In this document: positions 52,403 through 60,647 of the stretch, piece after piece
Layout of the letters: each line of letters opens with the position of its first letter
Position numbering within the stretch: position 1 is the first letter of the stretch
Assembly (NCBI GenBank): GCA_945889625.1
Contig: CAMDCE010000012.1
Span: forward strand, 38,479-102,478
Reading direction: 5' to 3'
Length of the DNA stretch: 64,000 bases
Source: Asaia bogorensis
Lineage (GTDB): Bacteria; Pseudomonadota; Alphaproteobacteria; Reyranellales; Reyranellaceae
Program-made: the position numbers and the translations under genes
The notes under the pieces: generated by a model
What the model saw: the letters and a program-made list of their open reading frames with translations, nothing else
The model's database searches: none
Told to the model about the DNA's origin: nothing

Positions 52403-53053
52403 TTAGTGGGCTCTGGGCCGACCAGTTGCAGTCTTCCCGGAACCCCAGGAACTGACCTTGGCCTTCAGCTTCTCGAACTTCATCACGTCGTCGATGCGCC
52501 GGTCGAGGAAGCCCCAGGTCGCGTCGTTGCCTGCCGAGCGGTCGTTCAGCCAATAGAGCAGCGTCGAGGAGTAGACGCCGGCCAGGATGGCGCGCTTGGT
52601 GTAAAAGTTGAAATCGGCGCTGGTGTCGCCTGCCGAGTACCACAGCGCGTCGACGGTCCTGTACAGGAGCTTCAGCCCCAGCCCGGCATTGAGTGGCAGC
52701 GACAGGAGCGACAGCGCGCGGCGAACAGATTCGTGCTCGCCGCCGTGCTTCTCCAGCCTGAGGCGAACGGCGGTGCGGATGCGGTCGCGGATCTTGAGGG
52801 TGGCGACGCCCACCTTCTCCATATCCTCGACCGTGCGCAGGTCCGCGCGCTCGCTGAGATAGGTCAGGATCTGGACGGGCCCGCCGGGAAACAGCCGATC
52901 GGCCTCGCCGCGCGGCAGTTCGAGCTTTCCGGCCGCAGCGGCCAACGCTGCCCGGCTGAAGCCTTCGAAGGCCGATTCGGCCACGACAGCGTCGGCCAGA
53001 CGGTCCCGCAGGCCGGCGTCCAGATCGTCCCCAGGGCCAAAAGTTGCGCTCAT
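52403..53053 (-). CDS. COQ9 family protein
   Basis: 216 residues. The TetR-like fold seen in human COQ9 is suggested by LADAVVAESAFEGFSRAALA, LFPGGPVQILTYLSERADLR and the lipid-binding C-terminal ADFNFYTKRAILAGVYSSTL and LYWLNDRSAG. COQ9 binds lipids and assists COQ7 hydroxylase in ubiquinone synthesis. ATG 53053 is preferred over the upstream open frame. It is divergent from rpsU by 132 bases. Occurrence of COQ9 supports an alphaproteobacterial host. Confidence 0.93.
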   Translation of the reverse strand: MSATFGPGDDLDAGLRDRLADAVVAESAFEGFSRAALAAAAGKLELPRGEADRLFPGGPVQILTYLSERADLRTVEDMEKVGVATLKIRDRIRTAVRLRLEKHGGEHESVRRALSLLSLPLNAGLGLKLLYRTVDALWYSAGDTSADFNFYTKRAILAGVYSSTLLYWLNDRSAGNDATWGFLDRRIDDVMKFEKLKAKVSSWGSGKTATGRPRAH

Positions 53054-53185
53054 GTGGCTAAATATAGGCGTCCGCCCGGGGCTTCTCACCCCCTTCCCAA
53101 TGGTTCTGCCCTGTGATACCTACGCCGCCTCATTCGGCCCTGGAGCGATTTCCGGGGCGGTTTTGCTTGGAAGGAAGCGATCGAA

Positions 53186-53389
53186 GTGCAGGTTCTCGTC
53201 CGCGAAAACAATGTCGATCAGGCGCTGCGCGTCCTGAAGAAGAAGATGCAGCGCGAAGGTATCTTCCGCGAGATGAAGCTCCGCCGTAACTACGAAAAGC
53301 CCTCCGAGCGCCGCGCCCGCGAACGCGCCGAGGCGATCCGCCGGACCCGCAAGCTGATGCGCAAGCGCATGGAGCGCGAGGGCTACTAG
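53186..53389 (+). CDS. rpsU: 30S ribosomal protein S21
   Basis: 67 residues, GTG start with AAGGAAG upstream. [20 protein letters not shown] and the basic helix [20 protein letters not shown] are those of S21. Alphaproteobacteria often carry two or three rpsU genes. A terminator follows within 25 bases. A degenerate duplicate of its last 9 codons plus the terminator is found at 53998-54074. Confidence 0.97.
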   Translation: MQVLVRENNVDQALRVLKKKMQREGIFREMKLRRNYEKPSERRARERAEAIRRTRKLMRKRMEREGY

Positions 53390-53413
53390 CCTTCCCTCTC
53401 GGACGATACGACG

Positions 53414-53447
53414 ACCCCCGGCAGCCCCGGGGGTTTTTGTTTTTTTG
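53414..53447 (+). terminator. Rho-independent terminator of rpsU
   Basis: Stem ACCCCCGG / CCGGGGGT with a five-base loop, followed by TTTTTGTTTTTTT. A near-copy with a weaker T tract is at 54052-54080. Confidence 0.93.
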
Positions 53448-53464
53448 GGCGCCCCTGCTACTAA

Positions 53465-53561
53465 AGCGTGATGACTTTGGCATTTCGCGTCGGCCCGGCT
53501 CTCGCAGCGAAGCGGCGCCCGTGCCGGGCCGACGCGTGAGTCCACTGAAAGTCATTACGCT
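53465..53561. repeat. Palindromic repeat family C, copy 2
   Basis: Outer arms AGCGTGATGACTTT (53465-53478) and AAAGTCATTACGCT (53548-53561); inner arms CGTCGGCCCGGC (53488-53499) and GCCGGGCCGACG (53523-53534). The loop CGCAGCGAAGCGGCGC is identical to the copy at 8427-8524. Both end in TCTAG after the right arm. Confidence 0.88.
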
Positions 53562-53593
53562 CTAGAGGCGAAATCCACCCCGGGGGCACGGCC

Positions 53594-53965
53594 ATGCCGG
53601 TAACCTTCGAGATCGAATCGGACAGCCCCTTCGCCGTCGTGACCTTCGCCGGCTGGTTCACCGTCGAGGAGACCGAGACGACGCTCGCGGCGTTCCGCGC
53701 GCAGGGCGGCCAACAACGGCTGTGCATCTTCGAGTTCGACCGCCCGATGGCGAACTTCCGGGTGGAGAACATCAAGCGCATCTGCACCGACATGATGCCG
53801 AAGGATGCCGGCCAGCCGACCGTCTTCGTGGGCAACACCGATCTCTCCTTCGAATTGTGCGAGACGATCGTCCGCTTCATCACGCGGCCAGGCGCCGTGA
53901 GCATCTTCCGCAGCCGCGCCGAAGCGGAAAGCTGGCTGAAGCAACAGGCCGAAAGTCGGTCCTGA
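53594..53965 (+). CDS. STAS/SpoIIAA-like hypothetical protein
   Basis: 123 residues: VTFEIESDSPFAVVTFAGWF, a RLCIFEFDRPMANFRVENIK segment, and ISRSRAEAE-like IFRSRAEAESWLKQQ at the C-terminus. The alternating strand/helix pattern and the SRAEAESWL ending resemble SpoIIAA-like (DUF3478) STAS proteins, which bind lipids or act as regulatory partners. It sits between the two rpsU-tail copies together with a family C repeat, so this segment may have been inserted or duplicated as a unit. Confidence 0.65.
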   Translation: MPVTFEIESDSPFAVVTFAGWFTVEETETTLAAFRAQGGQQRLCIFEFDRPMANFRVENIKRICTDMMPKDAGQPTVFVGNTDLSFELCETIVRFITRPGAVSIFRSRAEAESWLKQQAESRS

Positions 53966-53997
53966 CCCACGGAATCGAACCGGCCGATCGCCGCTTC

Positions 53998-54074
53998 GCG
54001 AGCGCATGGAGCGCGAAGGCTACCAGGTCCTCCCTCTCGGACGAAACGACGACCCCCGGCAGCACCGGGGGCTT
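53998..54074 (+). pseudogene. Remnant second copy of the rpsU 3' end with terminator
   Basis: GCGAGCGCATGGAGCGCGAA and onward (through GGCTAC, CCTCTCGGACGA, CGACGACCCCCGGCAG) aligns with 53361-53437 with about ten differences over 77 bases. It encodes the S21 ending RERMEREGY, but the TAG stop has become CAG. The upstream part of an rpsU gene is absent. The copied terminator (stem 54053-54071) may still serve the STAS-like gene. Confidence 0.8.
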
Positions 54075-54087
54075 TGCTTTGAGGAAG

Positions 54088-54468
54088 CTAGCGGCCTGTG
54101 ACGCCGACCAACGGATCCGGGCCGAATCGATTGTCACCTTCGACACCCCTTTGGCAGAACCAAATAAGCAACACGATTGCGCCGAAGAACGGCACCAATA
54201 CCCAAAGGACGTTCCACCCGGACCGGTTCCTGTCGTGAAGCCGGCGCACGGCGACGGCAAGGGTCGGAAGATACAGGCCGATGTAGACCACGACGAAGAC
54301 GACACCGACGACCTCTGCCGTCCTCGGCTCGATCAGGTAGACGGCGACAACGAATAAATACACAAGCAGGGTGAAGAGCAGGAAGTACCAGTACTCCGAC
54401 CGTGCCGCCCTTCCCTCGAATGTCACATACCTGGAGAGACCGGCCTTCACCGCCGTCGGAAAGTTCAT
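54088..54468 (-). CDS. DUF805 membrane protein
   Basis: 126 residues with three to four membrane segments. The DUF805 hallmarks are FEGRAARSEYWYFLLFTLLV near residue 18 and AVAVRRLHDRNRSGWNVLW near 71, then GDNRFGPDP near the end. The function is unknown; it is a common inner-membrane protein family. It is convergent with the rpsU-remnant terminator. Confidence 0.92.
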   Translation of the reverse strand: MNFPTAVKAGLSRYVTFEGRAARSEYWYFLLFTLLVYLFVVAVYLIEPRTAEVVGVVFVVVYIGLYLPTLAVAVRRLHDRNRSGWNVLWVLVPFFGAIVLLIWFCQRGVEGDNRFGPDPLVGVTGR

Positions 54469-54504
54469 GTCATGGTCGCGATAGCGTGCTGTCGTTTGCC
54501 GGCT

Positions 54505-55653
54505 TTAGTTCAGCCCGTACAACTTCGTGACGTTGTCGTGGACGATCTTCTTCTGCACCGTGTCGGAGAAGCTGGCGAGGTTCCTGGCCAGCGTCTCGCG
54601 CGAGTTCGGCCAGATGCAATCGGGGTGCGGGTAGTCGGCGCCCCAGATGATGTTGTCCTCGCCGATCAGCGGCACGATCGACTCGAGGTACTTGTCCTGC
54701 TGGTAAGTCACGTAGCCCTGGCGGCGGAAATAGTCGCTGGGCTTCATCTTGAAGCCGAGCGCGCGGGCGCGGTCGTGATACTCGGTGTCGAGACGGTCGA
54801 ACACATAGGGCAGCCAGGTCACGCCTGACTCGCCCAGCACGAAATTGAAGTCGGGATACTGCTCGCAGGCGCCCGAGGCGAGCAGCGAGACCAGCACCTC
54901 CATGGTGTCGAGCTGGAAGAGCGCGGAACGCACCAGGCGGTACTGCACGGCGTATTCCTTCTCCATCTCCGGACTGTCGGGCGCCCGCAGCGCCTTGAAG
55001 CCGGTCGAATGGAAGGAGATCGGGAACTTGCACTCGGCGGCGGCTTCCCAGAGCTGGAACCAGTCCTTATGCCAAATCGGCAGGCCCATGCGCTTGAAGG
55101 CGAGGTCGCCGCCCTTCAGGCTGAGCTTCGCACAGCGCCTCACCTCGGCCGCGGCGGCGACCGGATCGGTGTTGGGAATGATGGCGAGCGGGAAGACGCG
55201 GTTGGGATCGGAGCGCTTGGCGAAGTCGGCGGCCCAGTCGTTGTAGCGGGCGTTGGACCAGATGCGGAGCTCGGCGTCGTCGATCAGGTCGTTGATCATC
55301 AGGCAGCCGTAGATGATCTCCTTTTCGAGTCCATCGCGGTCGAGATCGGCGATGCGCAGTTCCGGCGTGGTCGGCCGTGGCGAAGCACCTGGGTAGCTGT
55401 CCCACACGAAGCCTGCGTCCTTCATCTCGTCGACATGACCGAACGAGCCCTTGGTGTAGGGCAGGAAGCCCGGGCCGACGCCGTTCCACATGCCGCGGTC
55501 CTTGTCGTCGACGAACCAGTGCTGGCCGTCGTTGCGCTCCTCGACGCGCGGCGCGTTCTTCTTCCACTTGGCCGGCGCCTGCGACGACCATAGATCGGCC
55601 GGGCAGTAGGTAAGGTCGATGTGATTGTCGCCAGAAATGAGCTTGTGCTGCAT
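54505..55653 (-). CDS. Amidohydrolase-family (ACMSD-like TIM barrel) protein
   Basis: 382 residues of the Amidohydro_2 family. Metal-binding candidates are the N-terminal SGDNHID (replacing HxH, so the first His is Asn), PISFHSTG near residue 216, and the C-terminal IIWGADYPHPDCIWP near 339 carrying the catalytic Asp. Relatives decarboxylate or hydrolyse aromatic acids and lactones. It is monocistronic by position. The substrate is unknown, but it could join the aromatic catabolism seen elsewhere in the window. Confidence 0.9.
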   Translation of the reverse strand: MQHKLISGDNHIDLTYCPADLWSSQAPAKWKKNAPRVEERNDGQHWFVDDKDRGMWNGVGPGFLPYTKGSFGHVDEMKDAGFVWDSYPGASPRPTTPELRIADLDRDGLEKEIIYGCLMINDLIDDAELRIWSNARYNDWAADFAKRSDPNRVFPLAIIPNTDPVAAAAEVRRCAKLSLKGGDLAFKRMGLPIWHKDWFQLWEAAAECKFPISFHSTGFKALRAPDSPEMEKEYAVQYRLVRSALFQLDTMEVLVSLLASGACEQYPDFNFVLGESGVTWLPYVFDRLDTEYHDRARALGFKMKPSDYFRRQGYVTYQQDKYLESIVPLIGEDNIIWGADYPHPDCIWPNSRETLARNLASFSDTVQKKIVHDNVTKLYGLN

Positions 55654-55783
55654 GGCGCGCTCCGTCGGTCGTCGGGTCTTTCGGGCCCGGTATCGTAGGG
55701 TCGGCTCATGCCGTCGGCCACAGGGATTTGAAGCGGGGAGTGGGGGCTTTCCGCAATTTCCGGAGCTATTCGTGGGGCCCTCG

Positions 55784-56386
55784 TCAGCCGAGGAGCGCCA
55801 GAATCGCGGCTTCCAGCTCCCGAACGTCGGTCACCACGGCATCCGGCGTCTCCGTCGCGTTGCGCGGCCGTTGCCGGCGATAGCGCCCGCTGCGGAACTG
55901 GACCGTCGCCATGCCGCGCGCCTTGGCAGGAGCGATGTCCCTGTCGAGCCGGTCGCCGACGAAGATGCAGGACTGCGGCGGCTCGTCGAAATCGCGCTCG
56001 AACAGTTGCGCAATCCCGGCATGCTCCAGCCGGTCCCATCGTGGATCCACCACGCCGAGCTTTAGCCCCCTCGCCCGCAGCCGCTGCAACAGCCCCTCGA
56101 TCTCGGGCCGCAGCTGGAAGGCGTCGAGCTTGCCGGTCATGGCCTCGACGCGCTGGCGCACGCGCGCCATCGTGACGGGCTCGCCGCCGCAAAGGGTTTC
56201 GATCATGTGACGGGTGACATCGGGCGCGAAGGCCGCGACCGCCTGTTCGGAGGCTTGGTCGACCATCGCCTGGTCGACACGCACGCCTTCCATGCCGCAG
56301 GCCGAGGCGATGGCGCCATCGACCGCCATCTCCCAGGCGAATTCCAGATCGATCGCACCGCCCAGGTCGAAGAGGACGGATTTCAT
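55784..56386 (-). CDS. HAD-family hydrolase
   Basis: 200 residues. The usual DxDxT nucleophile motif at the start is replaced: MKSVLFDLGGAIDLEFAWEM has FDLGGAI, i.e. DxGG, as in some HAD-IA proteins, so the general acid Asp is Gly. Later motifs remain: LGVVDPRWDRLEH and IFVGDRLDRDIAPAKARGM (motif IV). It may be a phosphatase with altered activity or an inactive homologue. Gaps on both sides (130 and 123 bases) hold nothing I recognise. Confidence 0.85.
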   Translation of the reverse strand: MKSVLFDLGGAIDLEFAWEMAVDGAIASACGMEGVRVDQAMVDQASEQAVAAFAPDVTRHMIETLCGGEPVTMARVRQRVEAMTGKLDAFQLRPEIEGLLQRLRARGLKLGVVDPRWDRLEHAGIAQLFERDFDEPPQSCIFVGDRLDRDIAPAKARGMATVQFRSGRYRRQRPRNATETPDAVVTDVRELEAAILALLG

Positions 56387-56509
56387 TCCGTCGCCCCGAG
56401 TCGCGCGAAGTAATCTCCGCGCTGAGTCGAGGGGCCTTTTTTCGTCGGCCTCATAAGAGGTCTCTCCACTCCGGCTCGCTGCGCAAGGCTCCGGTCGAGA
56501 CGACGGGGA

Positions 56510-57910
56510 CTAGTGCGTCGCCTCGAGCGACTTCGAGATATTTTCGCACATCACCTTGGCGTCGGCGAACAGCATCATGGTGTTGTCTCGGAAGAACAGC
56601 TCGTTGTCGACGCCGGAATAGCCCGACGACATGCCGCGCTTCACGAACAGCACGGTCTGCGCCCGCTCGACGTCGAGGATCGGCATGCCGTAGATCGGGC
56701 TCTTGGGATCGGTCTTGGCGGCGGGATTGGTGACGTCGTTGGCGCCGATCACGAATGCCACGTCGGTCGAGGGGAAGTCGCGGTTGATGTCGTCGAGCTC
56801 GAAGACCTCGTCATAGGGCACGTTGGCTTCAGCCAGCAGCACGTTCATATGGCCCGGCATGCGGCCGGCCACGGGATGGATGGCGTAGCGCACCGTCACA
56901 CCCTCCTTCTTCAGGAGGTCGGCCATCTCGCGCAGCGCGTGCTGGGCCTGCGCCACCGCCATGCCGTAGCCCGGCACGATGATCACCGAGCTGGCGTTCT
57001 TCATCAGGAAGGCCGCGTCCTCGGCCGAGCCCGCCTTGACGGGCTTGTCATTCTTGGCGCCGGTTACCGCGACGCCCGAGTCGGTGCCGAAGCCGCCCAG
57101 GATGACGTTGAAGATCGAGCGGTTCATGCCCTTGCACATGATGTAGCTCAGGATCGCGCCCGAGGAACCGACCAGCGCACCGGTCACGATCAGCGCGGTG
57201 TTGCCCAAGGTGAAGCCGATGCCGGCCGCCGCCCATCCCGAGTAGGAGTTGAGCATAGACACGACCACCGGCATGTCAGCGCCGCCGATCGGCAGGATGA
57301 GCAGGAAGCCCAGCGCCAGCGACAGCACGATCAGCAGCATGAAGGTGATGGGATCGCCCCGCATGGCGAACCACGCCATCAGGCCGACCAGGGCCACGCC
57401 AAGTGCCGCGTTCAGCGGATGCTGGCCGCGGAACATCAGCGGCGAGCCACTGACCAGCCCTTGCAGCTTGGCGAAGGCCACGATCGAACCAGTGAAGGTG
57501 ATGGCGCCGATCACGGTGCCCATCCCCATCTCGATCAGGCTCTGCATCTTGATCTTGCCGGGCGAACCGATGCCGAAGGCGTCCGGCGAGACGAAGGCCG
57601 CCGCCGCCACGAACACGGCCGCGAGGCCGACCAGCGAATGGAAGGCCGCCACCAGCTGCGGCAGCGCCGTCATGTGGATGCGCCAGGCGACGAAGGCGCC
57701 GATCGCGCCGCCGACCGCGAGGCCGCCGACGATCAGCCACGGCTGGACCACGCCGGGCGTCGCCACGGTGACGCCGATGGCGATCACCATGCCGACGACG
57801 CCGTAGAGATTGCCGCCGCGCGAGGTCGTGGGCGAGCTGAGGCCACGCAGCGCCATGATGAAGCAGATGGCGGAGATCAAATAGCCGTAGGCGGCCAGTT
57901 CCTGGGTCAT
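56510..57910 (-). CDS. pntB: NAD(P) transhydrogenase subunit beta
   Basis: 466 residues: about nine membrane segments (1-260), then the NADP(H)-binding dIII domain with VIIVPGYGMAVAQAQHALRE near residue 315 and FVIGANDVTNPAAK near 390. It uses the proton gradient to reduce NADP+ with NADH, feeding biosynthesis and peroxide defence. It is last of the three-gene pntAA-pntAB-pntB operon, the split form found in alphaproteobacteria. Confidence 0.96.
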   Translation of the reverse strand: MTQELAAYGYLISAICFIMALRGLSSPTTSRGGNLYGVVGMVIAIGVTVATPGVVQPWLIVGGLAVGGAIGAFVAWRIHMTALPQLVAAFHSLVGLAAVFVAAAAFVSPDAFGIGSPGKIKMQSLIEMGMGTVIGAITFTGSIVAFAKLQGLVSGSPLMFRGQHPLNAALGVALVGLMAWFAMRGDPITFMLLIVLSLALGFLLILPIGGADMPVVVSMLNSYSGWAAAGIGFTLGNTALIVTGALVGSSGAILSYIMCKGMNRSIFNVILGGFGTDSGVAVTGAKNDKPVKAGSAEDAAFLMKNASSVIIVPGYGMAVAQAQHALREMADLLKKEGVTVRYAIHPVAGRMPGHMNVLLAEANVPYDEVFELDDINRDFPSTDVAFVIGANDVTNPAAKTDPKSPIYGMPILDVERAQTVLFVKRGMSSGYSGVDNELFFRDNTMMLFADAKVMCENISKSLEATH

Positions 57911-57920
57911 CCGACGATCC

Positions 57921-58364
57921 CTACTTCTTGGCCGCTAAATTTGCAGATTGGGCCGGCTTTTTCTTGAACATCGACAGCATGCGGTAGGTGACGATGAAGC
58001 CGCCGAAGATGTTGACCGCCGCCAGCGCCACGGCGAGCGTGCCGAAGAGCTGCGCCGGGCCGATGCCCTTGAGGCCGGCCGCCAGCAGCGCACCGACGAT
58101 GATGACCGACGACACTGCGTTGGTAACCGCCATCAGCGGCGAGTGCAGCGCCGGCGTCACCCGCCACACCACGTAGTAGCCGACGAAGCAGGCCAGCGCG
58201 AAGATCGTCAGCAGCGCCACGAACGGCATATGGCCGTCGGGCAGCGCCAGCGTGCCCTGGGCTGCCATGTCGGTGATCTGCTGCGCCACGCTCTTGAGGT
58301 TGCCGGCGAGTTCTTCGGCCTGGCTTGCAAGCTTGGCGGCCTCGCCCGCGAGTTTGTCGTCCAT
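57921..58364 (-). CDS. pntAB: NAD(P) transhydrogenase subunit alpha, part 2
   Basis: 147 residues. An N-terminal amphipathic region (KLAGEAAKLASQAEELAGNL) is followed by three to four membrane helices (VALLTIFALACFVGYYVVWR; PLMAVTNAVSSVIIVGALLA; LAAVNIFGGFIVTYRMLSMF). It forms part of the dII proton channel with PntB. It lies 10 bases from pntB and 9 from pntAA. Confidence 0.96.
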   Translation of the reverse strand: MDDKLAGEAAKLASQAEELAGNLKSVAQQITDMAAQGTLALPDGHMPFVALLTIFALACFVGYYVVWRVTPALHSPLMAVTNAVSSVIIVGALLAAGLKGIGPAQLFGTLAVALAAVNIFGGFIVTYRMLSMFKKKPAQSANLAAKK

Positions 58365-58373
58365 CTTCGGCTC

Positions 58374-59522
58374 CTAATTCTGGACGAGGGAGGGATGCAC
58401 GATCTGGCCGCCCTGCGTCACCAGCGTGCCCTTCACGACCTCGTCCGCAAGGTCGATCCTGAGCGCCTTGGTCTCCTTGTCGACCATCGGCGTGATGAAG
58501 TTCAGCAGATTGCGCGAGAACAGCTGGGATGCATCGGTCGCCAGCTCGCCCGGCAGATTGGCAGGACCCACGATCTTCACGCCGTACTTCTCGACGATCT
58601 TGCCGAATTCCGAGAGCGGGCAGTTGCCGCCCTGCTCCACGGCCATATCGACGATCACCGAGCCCGGCTTCATGCTCTTCACCATCTCCTCGGTGACCAG
58701 CACCGGCGCCTTGCGGCCGGGGATCAGCGCCGTGGTGACCACGATGTCCTGCAGCTTGATGTGCTCGGCCACCAGCGCCGCCTGCTTGGCGCGATACTCC
58801 GCGCTCATCTCCTTGGCGTAGCCACCGGCGGTTTCCGCCGCCTTGAACTCGTCGTCCTCGACCGCCACGAACTTGGCGCCGAGCGACTGCACCTGCTCCT
58901 TGGTCGCCGGCCGCACGTCGGTCGCCGTCACGATGGCGCCGAGACGCCGCGCCGTGGCGGTCGCCTGCAGGCCGGCGACGCCCACGCCCATGATGAAGGC
59001 GCGCGACGGCACCAGCGTGCCGGCCGGCGTCATCATCTGCGGAAAGATGCGGCCGTAGCTGTTGGCCGCCACCAGCACAGCCTTGTAGCCGGCGAGATTG
59101 GCCTGCGAGGACAGGATATCCATCGACTGCGCGCGCGTGATGCGCGGGATCAGCTCGAGCGCGAAGGCCGTGACGCCCCTGGACGCCAGCGCCTGCACGA
59201 GATCCTTGTTGATGAGCGCGCCAAGCGGCGCCATCAGCGTCTGGCCCTGACGCAGGAGTCCGAGCTCGTCGTTGCCTTCCTCGACCGACATCGGCCGCTG
59301 GATCTTGAACACGATGTCGGCCGCCATGCAGGCGGCCGCCGCGTCGCCGACGACGCTGGCACCGGCCGCCGCATAGGCCTGGTCGGAATAGGCGGCGGCC
59401 GTTCCAGCACCCGTTTCGATGACGATTTCGGCTCCCAGTGCACCCAGCTTCTTCACGGTCTCGGGCGTCGCGGCCACGCGAGTCTCGTGCGGCCGACGTT
59501 CTTTCAGAATGGCAATTTTCAT
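58374..59522 (-). CDS. pntAA: NAD(P) transhydrogenase subunit alpha, part 1
   Basis: 382 residues, soluble NAD(H)-binding dI domain. MKIAILKERRPHETRVAATP is the canonical start, so the 26 upstream in-frame residues are excluded. VGVAGLQATATARRLGAIVT near residue 175 is the Rossmann motif, and RPATKEQVQSLGAKFV plus PGRKAPVLVTEEMVKSM continue the domain. It heads the operon. The 129-base divergent gap to the hydroxyacid dehydrogenase gene must contain both promoters; I could not fix them. Confidence 0.96.
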   Translation of the reverse strand: MKIAILKERRPHETRVAATPETVKKLGALGAEIVIETGAGTAAAYSDQAYAAAGASVVGDAAAACMAADIVFKIQRPMSVEEGNDELGLLRQGQTLMAPLGALINKDLVQALASRGVTAFALELIPRITRAQSMDILSSQANLAGYKAVLVAANSYGRIFPQMMTPAGTLVPSRAFIMGVGVAGLQATATARRLGAIVTATDVRPATKEQVQSLGAKFVAVEDDEFKAAETAGGYAKEMSAEYRAKQAALVAEHIKLQDIVVTTALIPGRKAPVLVTEEMVKSMKPGSVIVDMAVEQGGNCPLSEFGKIVEKYGVKIVGPANLPGELATDASQLFSRNLLNFITPMVDKETKALRIDLADEVVKGTLVTQGGQIVHPSLVQN

Positions 59523-59651
59523 GGAGCGCTTTTGTCCGTGTGTGGGCGCGGAAAGACCTTTTGTGCGGCGCACCTTGCACAGGGGTTTGTTCTTTGCCAA
59601 GTCGGTTTTTCGTCGCGTTTACGGCATGCAACTTGCGTGTTAGTCGAAGGC

Positions 59652-60647
59652 ATGGCCTCGCTTCCCGCAGCACTCACCGGTTTCCACTTCACCAAGACCG
59701 CATTGGCGGCATTCGGCGAACGCTGCAGCATCGCCGGCCACATGGACAAGCCGCTTCCGGCGCTGGTGCCGGCGACCACAGCGCCTGACGTGCAGGTCCT
59801 GATCACCACCGGCAGCGTCGGCGCCACCGACGCGTTGATGGCGGCCATGCCGCGGCTGTCGCTAATCTGCTGCTACGGCACGGGATACGAGCGCATCGAC
59901 ATGACCGCCGCCCGCAAGCGCAACATCATGGTGACACACGGCGCCGACGCCAACGCGCCCGATGTCGCCGAGATGGCGTTCGGCGTCTTCCTTGCCTCGA
60001 CCCGGCGCATCGTGCGCGCCGACAAGATGATCCGCCGCGGCGACTGGACCAAGCGCATCCCCAACCGCTTCGGCCCGATTGCCGGCCTGACGGGCGGCAG
60101 GCTTGGCATTCTGGGACTGGGTGCGATCGGCATGGAGTTCGTCAAGCGCGCCAAGGGCTTCGACATGCAGATCGGCTACTGCAACAGGAACAAGCGCAGC
60201 GACGTCGACTTCGCCTATTTCCCCAACGTCATGGAGTTGGCGACCTGGGCCGACTACCTGATCGTCTGCCTGCGCTCGGACTCCTCAAACAAGCACATCA
60301 TCAATTCAGACGTGCTGAAGGCGCTCGGTCCGCGTGGCCACGTGGTCAATATCAGCCGCGGCTGGGCGGTCGACGAAGCAGCATTGGCCGAAGCGCTCCG
60401 CAACAACGTCATCGAGGGCGCGGCACTCGACGTGTTCGACGAGGAGCCATACGAAGGCACGGAATTGCTGCAGCTCGACAATCTCGTGATGACGCCGCAT
60501 TTCGGCGGCGGCACTGAGCATGCCCAGCGCCGCATGACCGCGCTGGTCTGCCAGAACATCGACAATCACTTCGCCGGCAAGCCGGTGGCCTCGCCGCTGC
60601 CCGAGCTGCGCGACATGGCGCAGAACAACGCGGGCCGGCTGCGGTAA
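59652..60647 (+). CDS. D-isomer-specific 2-hydroxyacid dehydrogenase
   Basis: 331 residues. The NAD-binding LGILGLGAIGMEFVKRAKGF is near residue 153. The catalytic trio is visible: Arg in CLRSDSSNKH, Glu in DVFDEEPYEG, His in MTPHFGGGT. It resembles glyoxylate/hydroxypyruvate reductases. The start at 59652 was chosen because the same frame stays open leftward for 568 codons only as an antisense shadow of the pnt genes. The next gene starts right after its stop (TAAGTG). Confidence 0.92.
   Translation: MASLPAALTGFHFTKTALAAFGERCSIAGHMDKPLPALVPATTAPDVQVLITTGSVGATDALMAAMPRLSLICCYGTGYERIDMTAARKRNIMVTHGADANAPDVAEMAFGVFLASTRRIVRADKMIRRGDWTKRIPNRFGPIAGLTGGRLGILGLGAIGMEFVKRAKGFDMQIGYCNRNKRSDVDFAYFPNVMELATWADYLIVCLRSDSSNKHIINSDVLKALGPRGHVVNISRGWAVDEAALAEALRNNVIEGAALDVFDEEPYEGTELLQLDNLVMTPHFGGGTEHAQRRMTALVCQNIDNHFAGKPVASPLPELRDMAQNNAGRLR

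Noticed and set aside
57948..59651. Long upstream extension of the 2-hydroxyacid dehydrogenase frame (up to 899 codons in total)
   Set aside because: The extension is antisense to pntAB and pntAA. The recognised domain starts at 59652 and has the normal family length from there.
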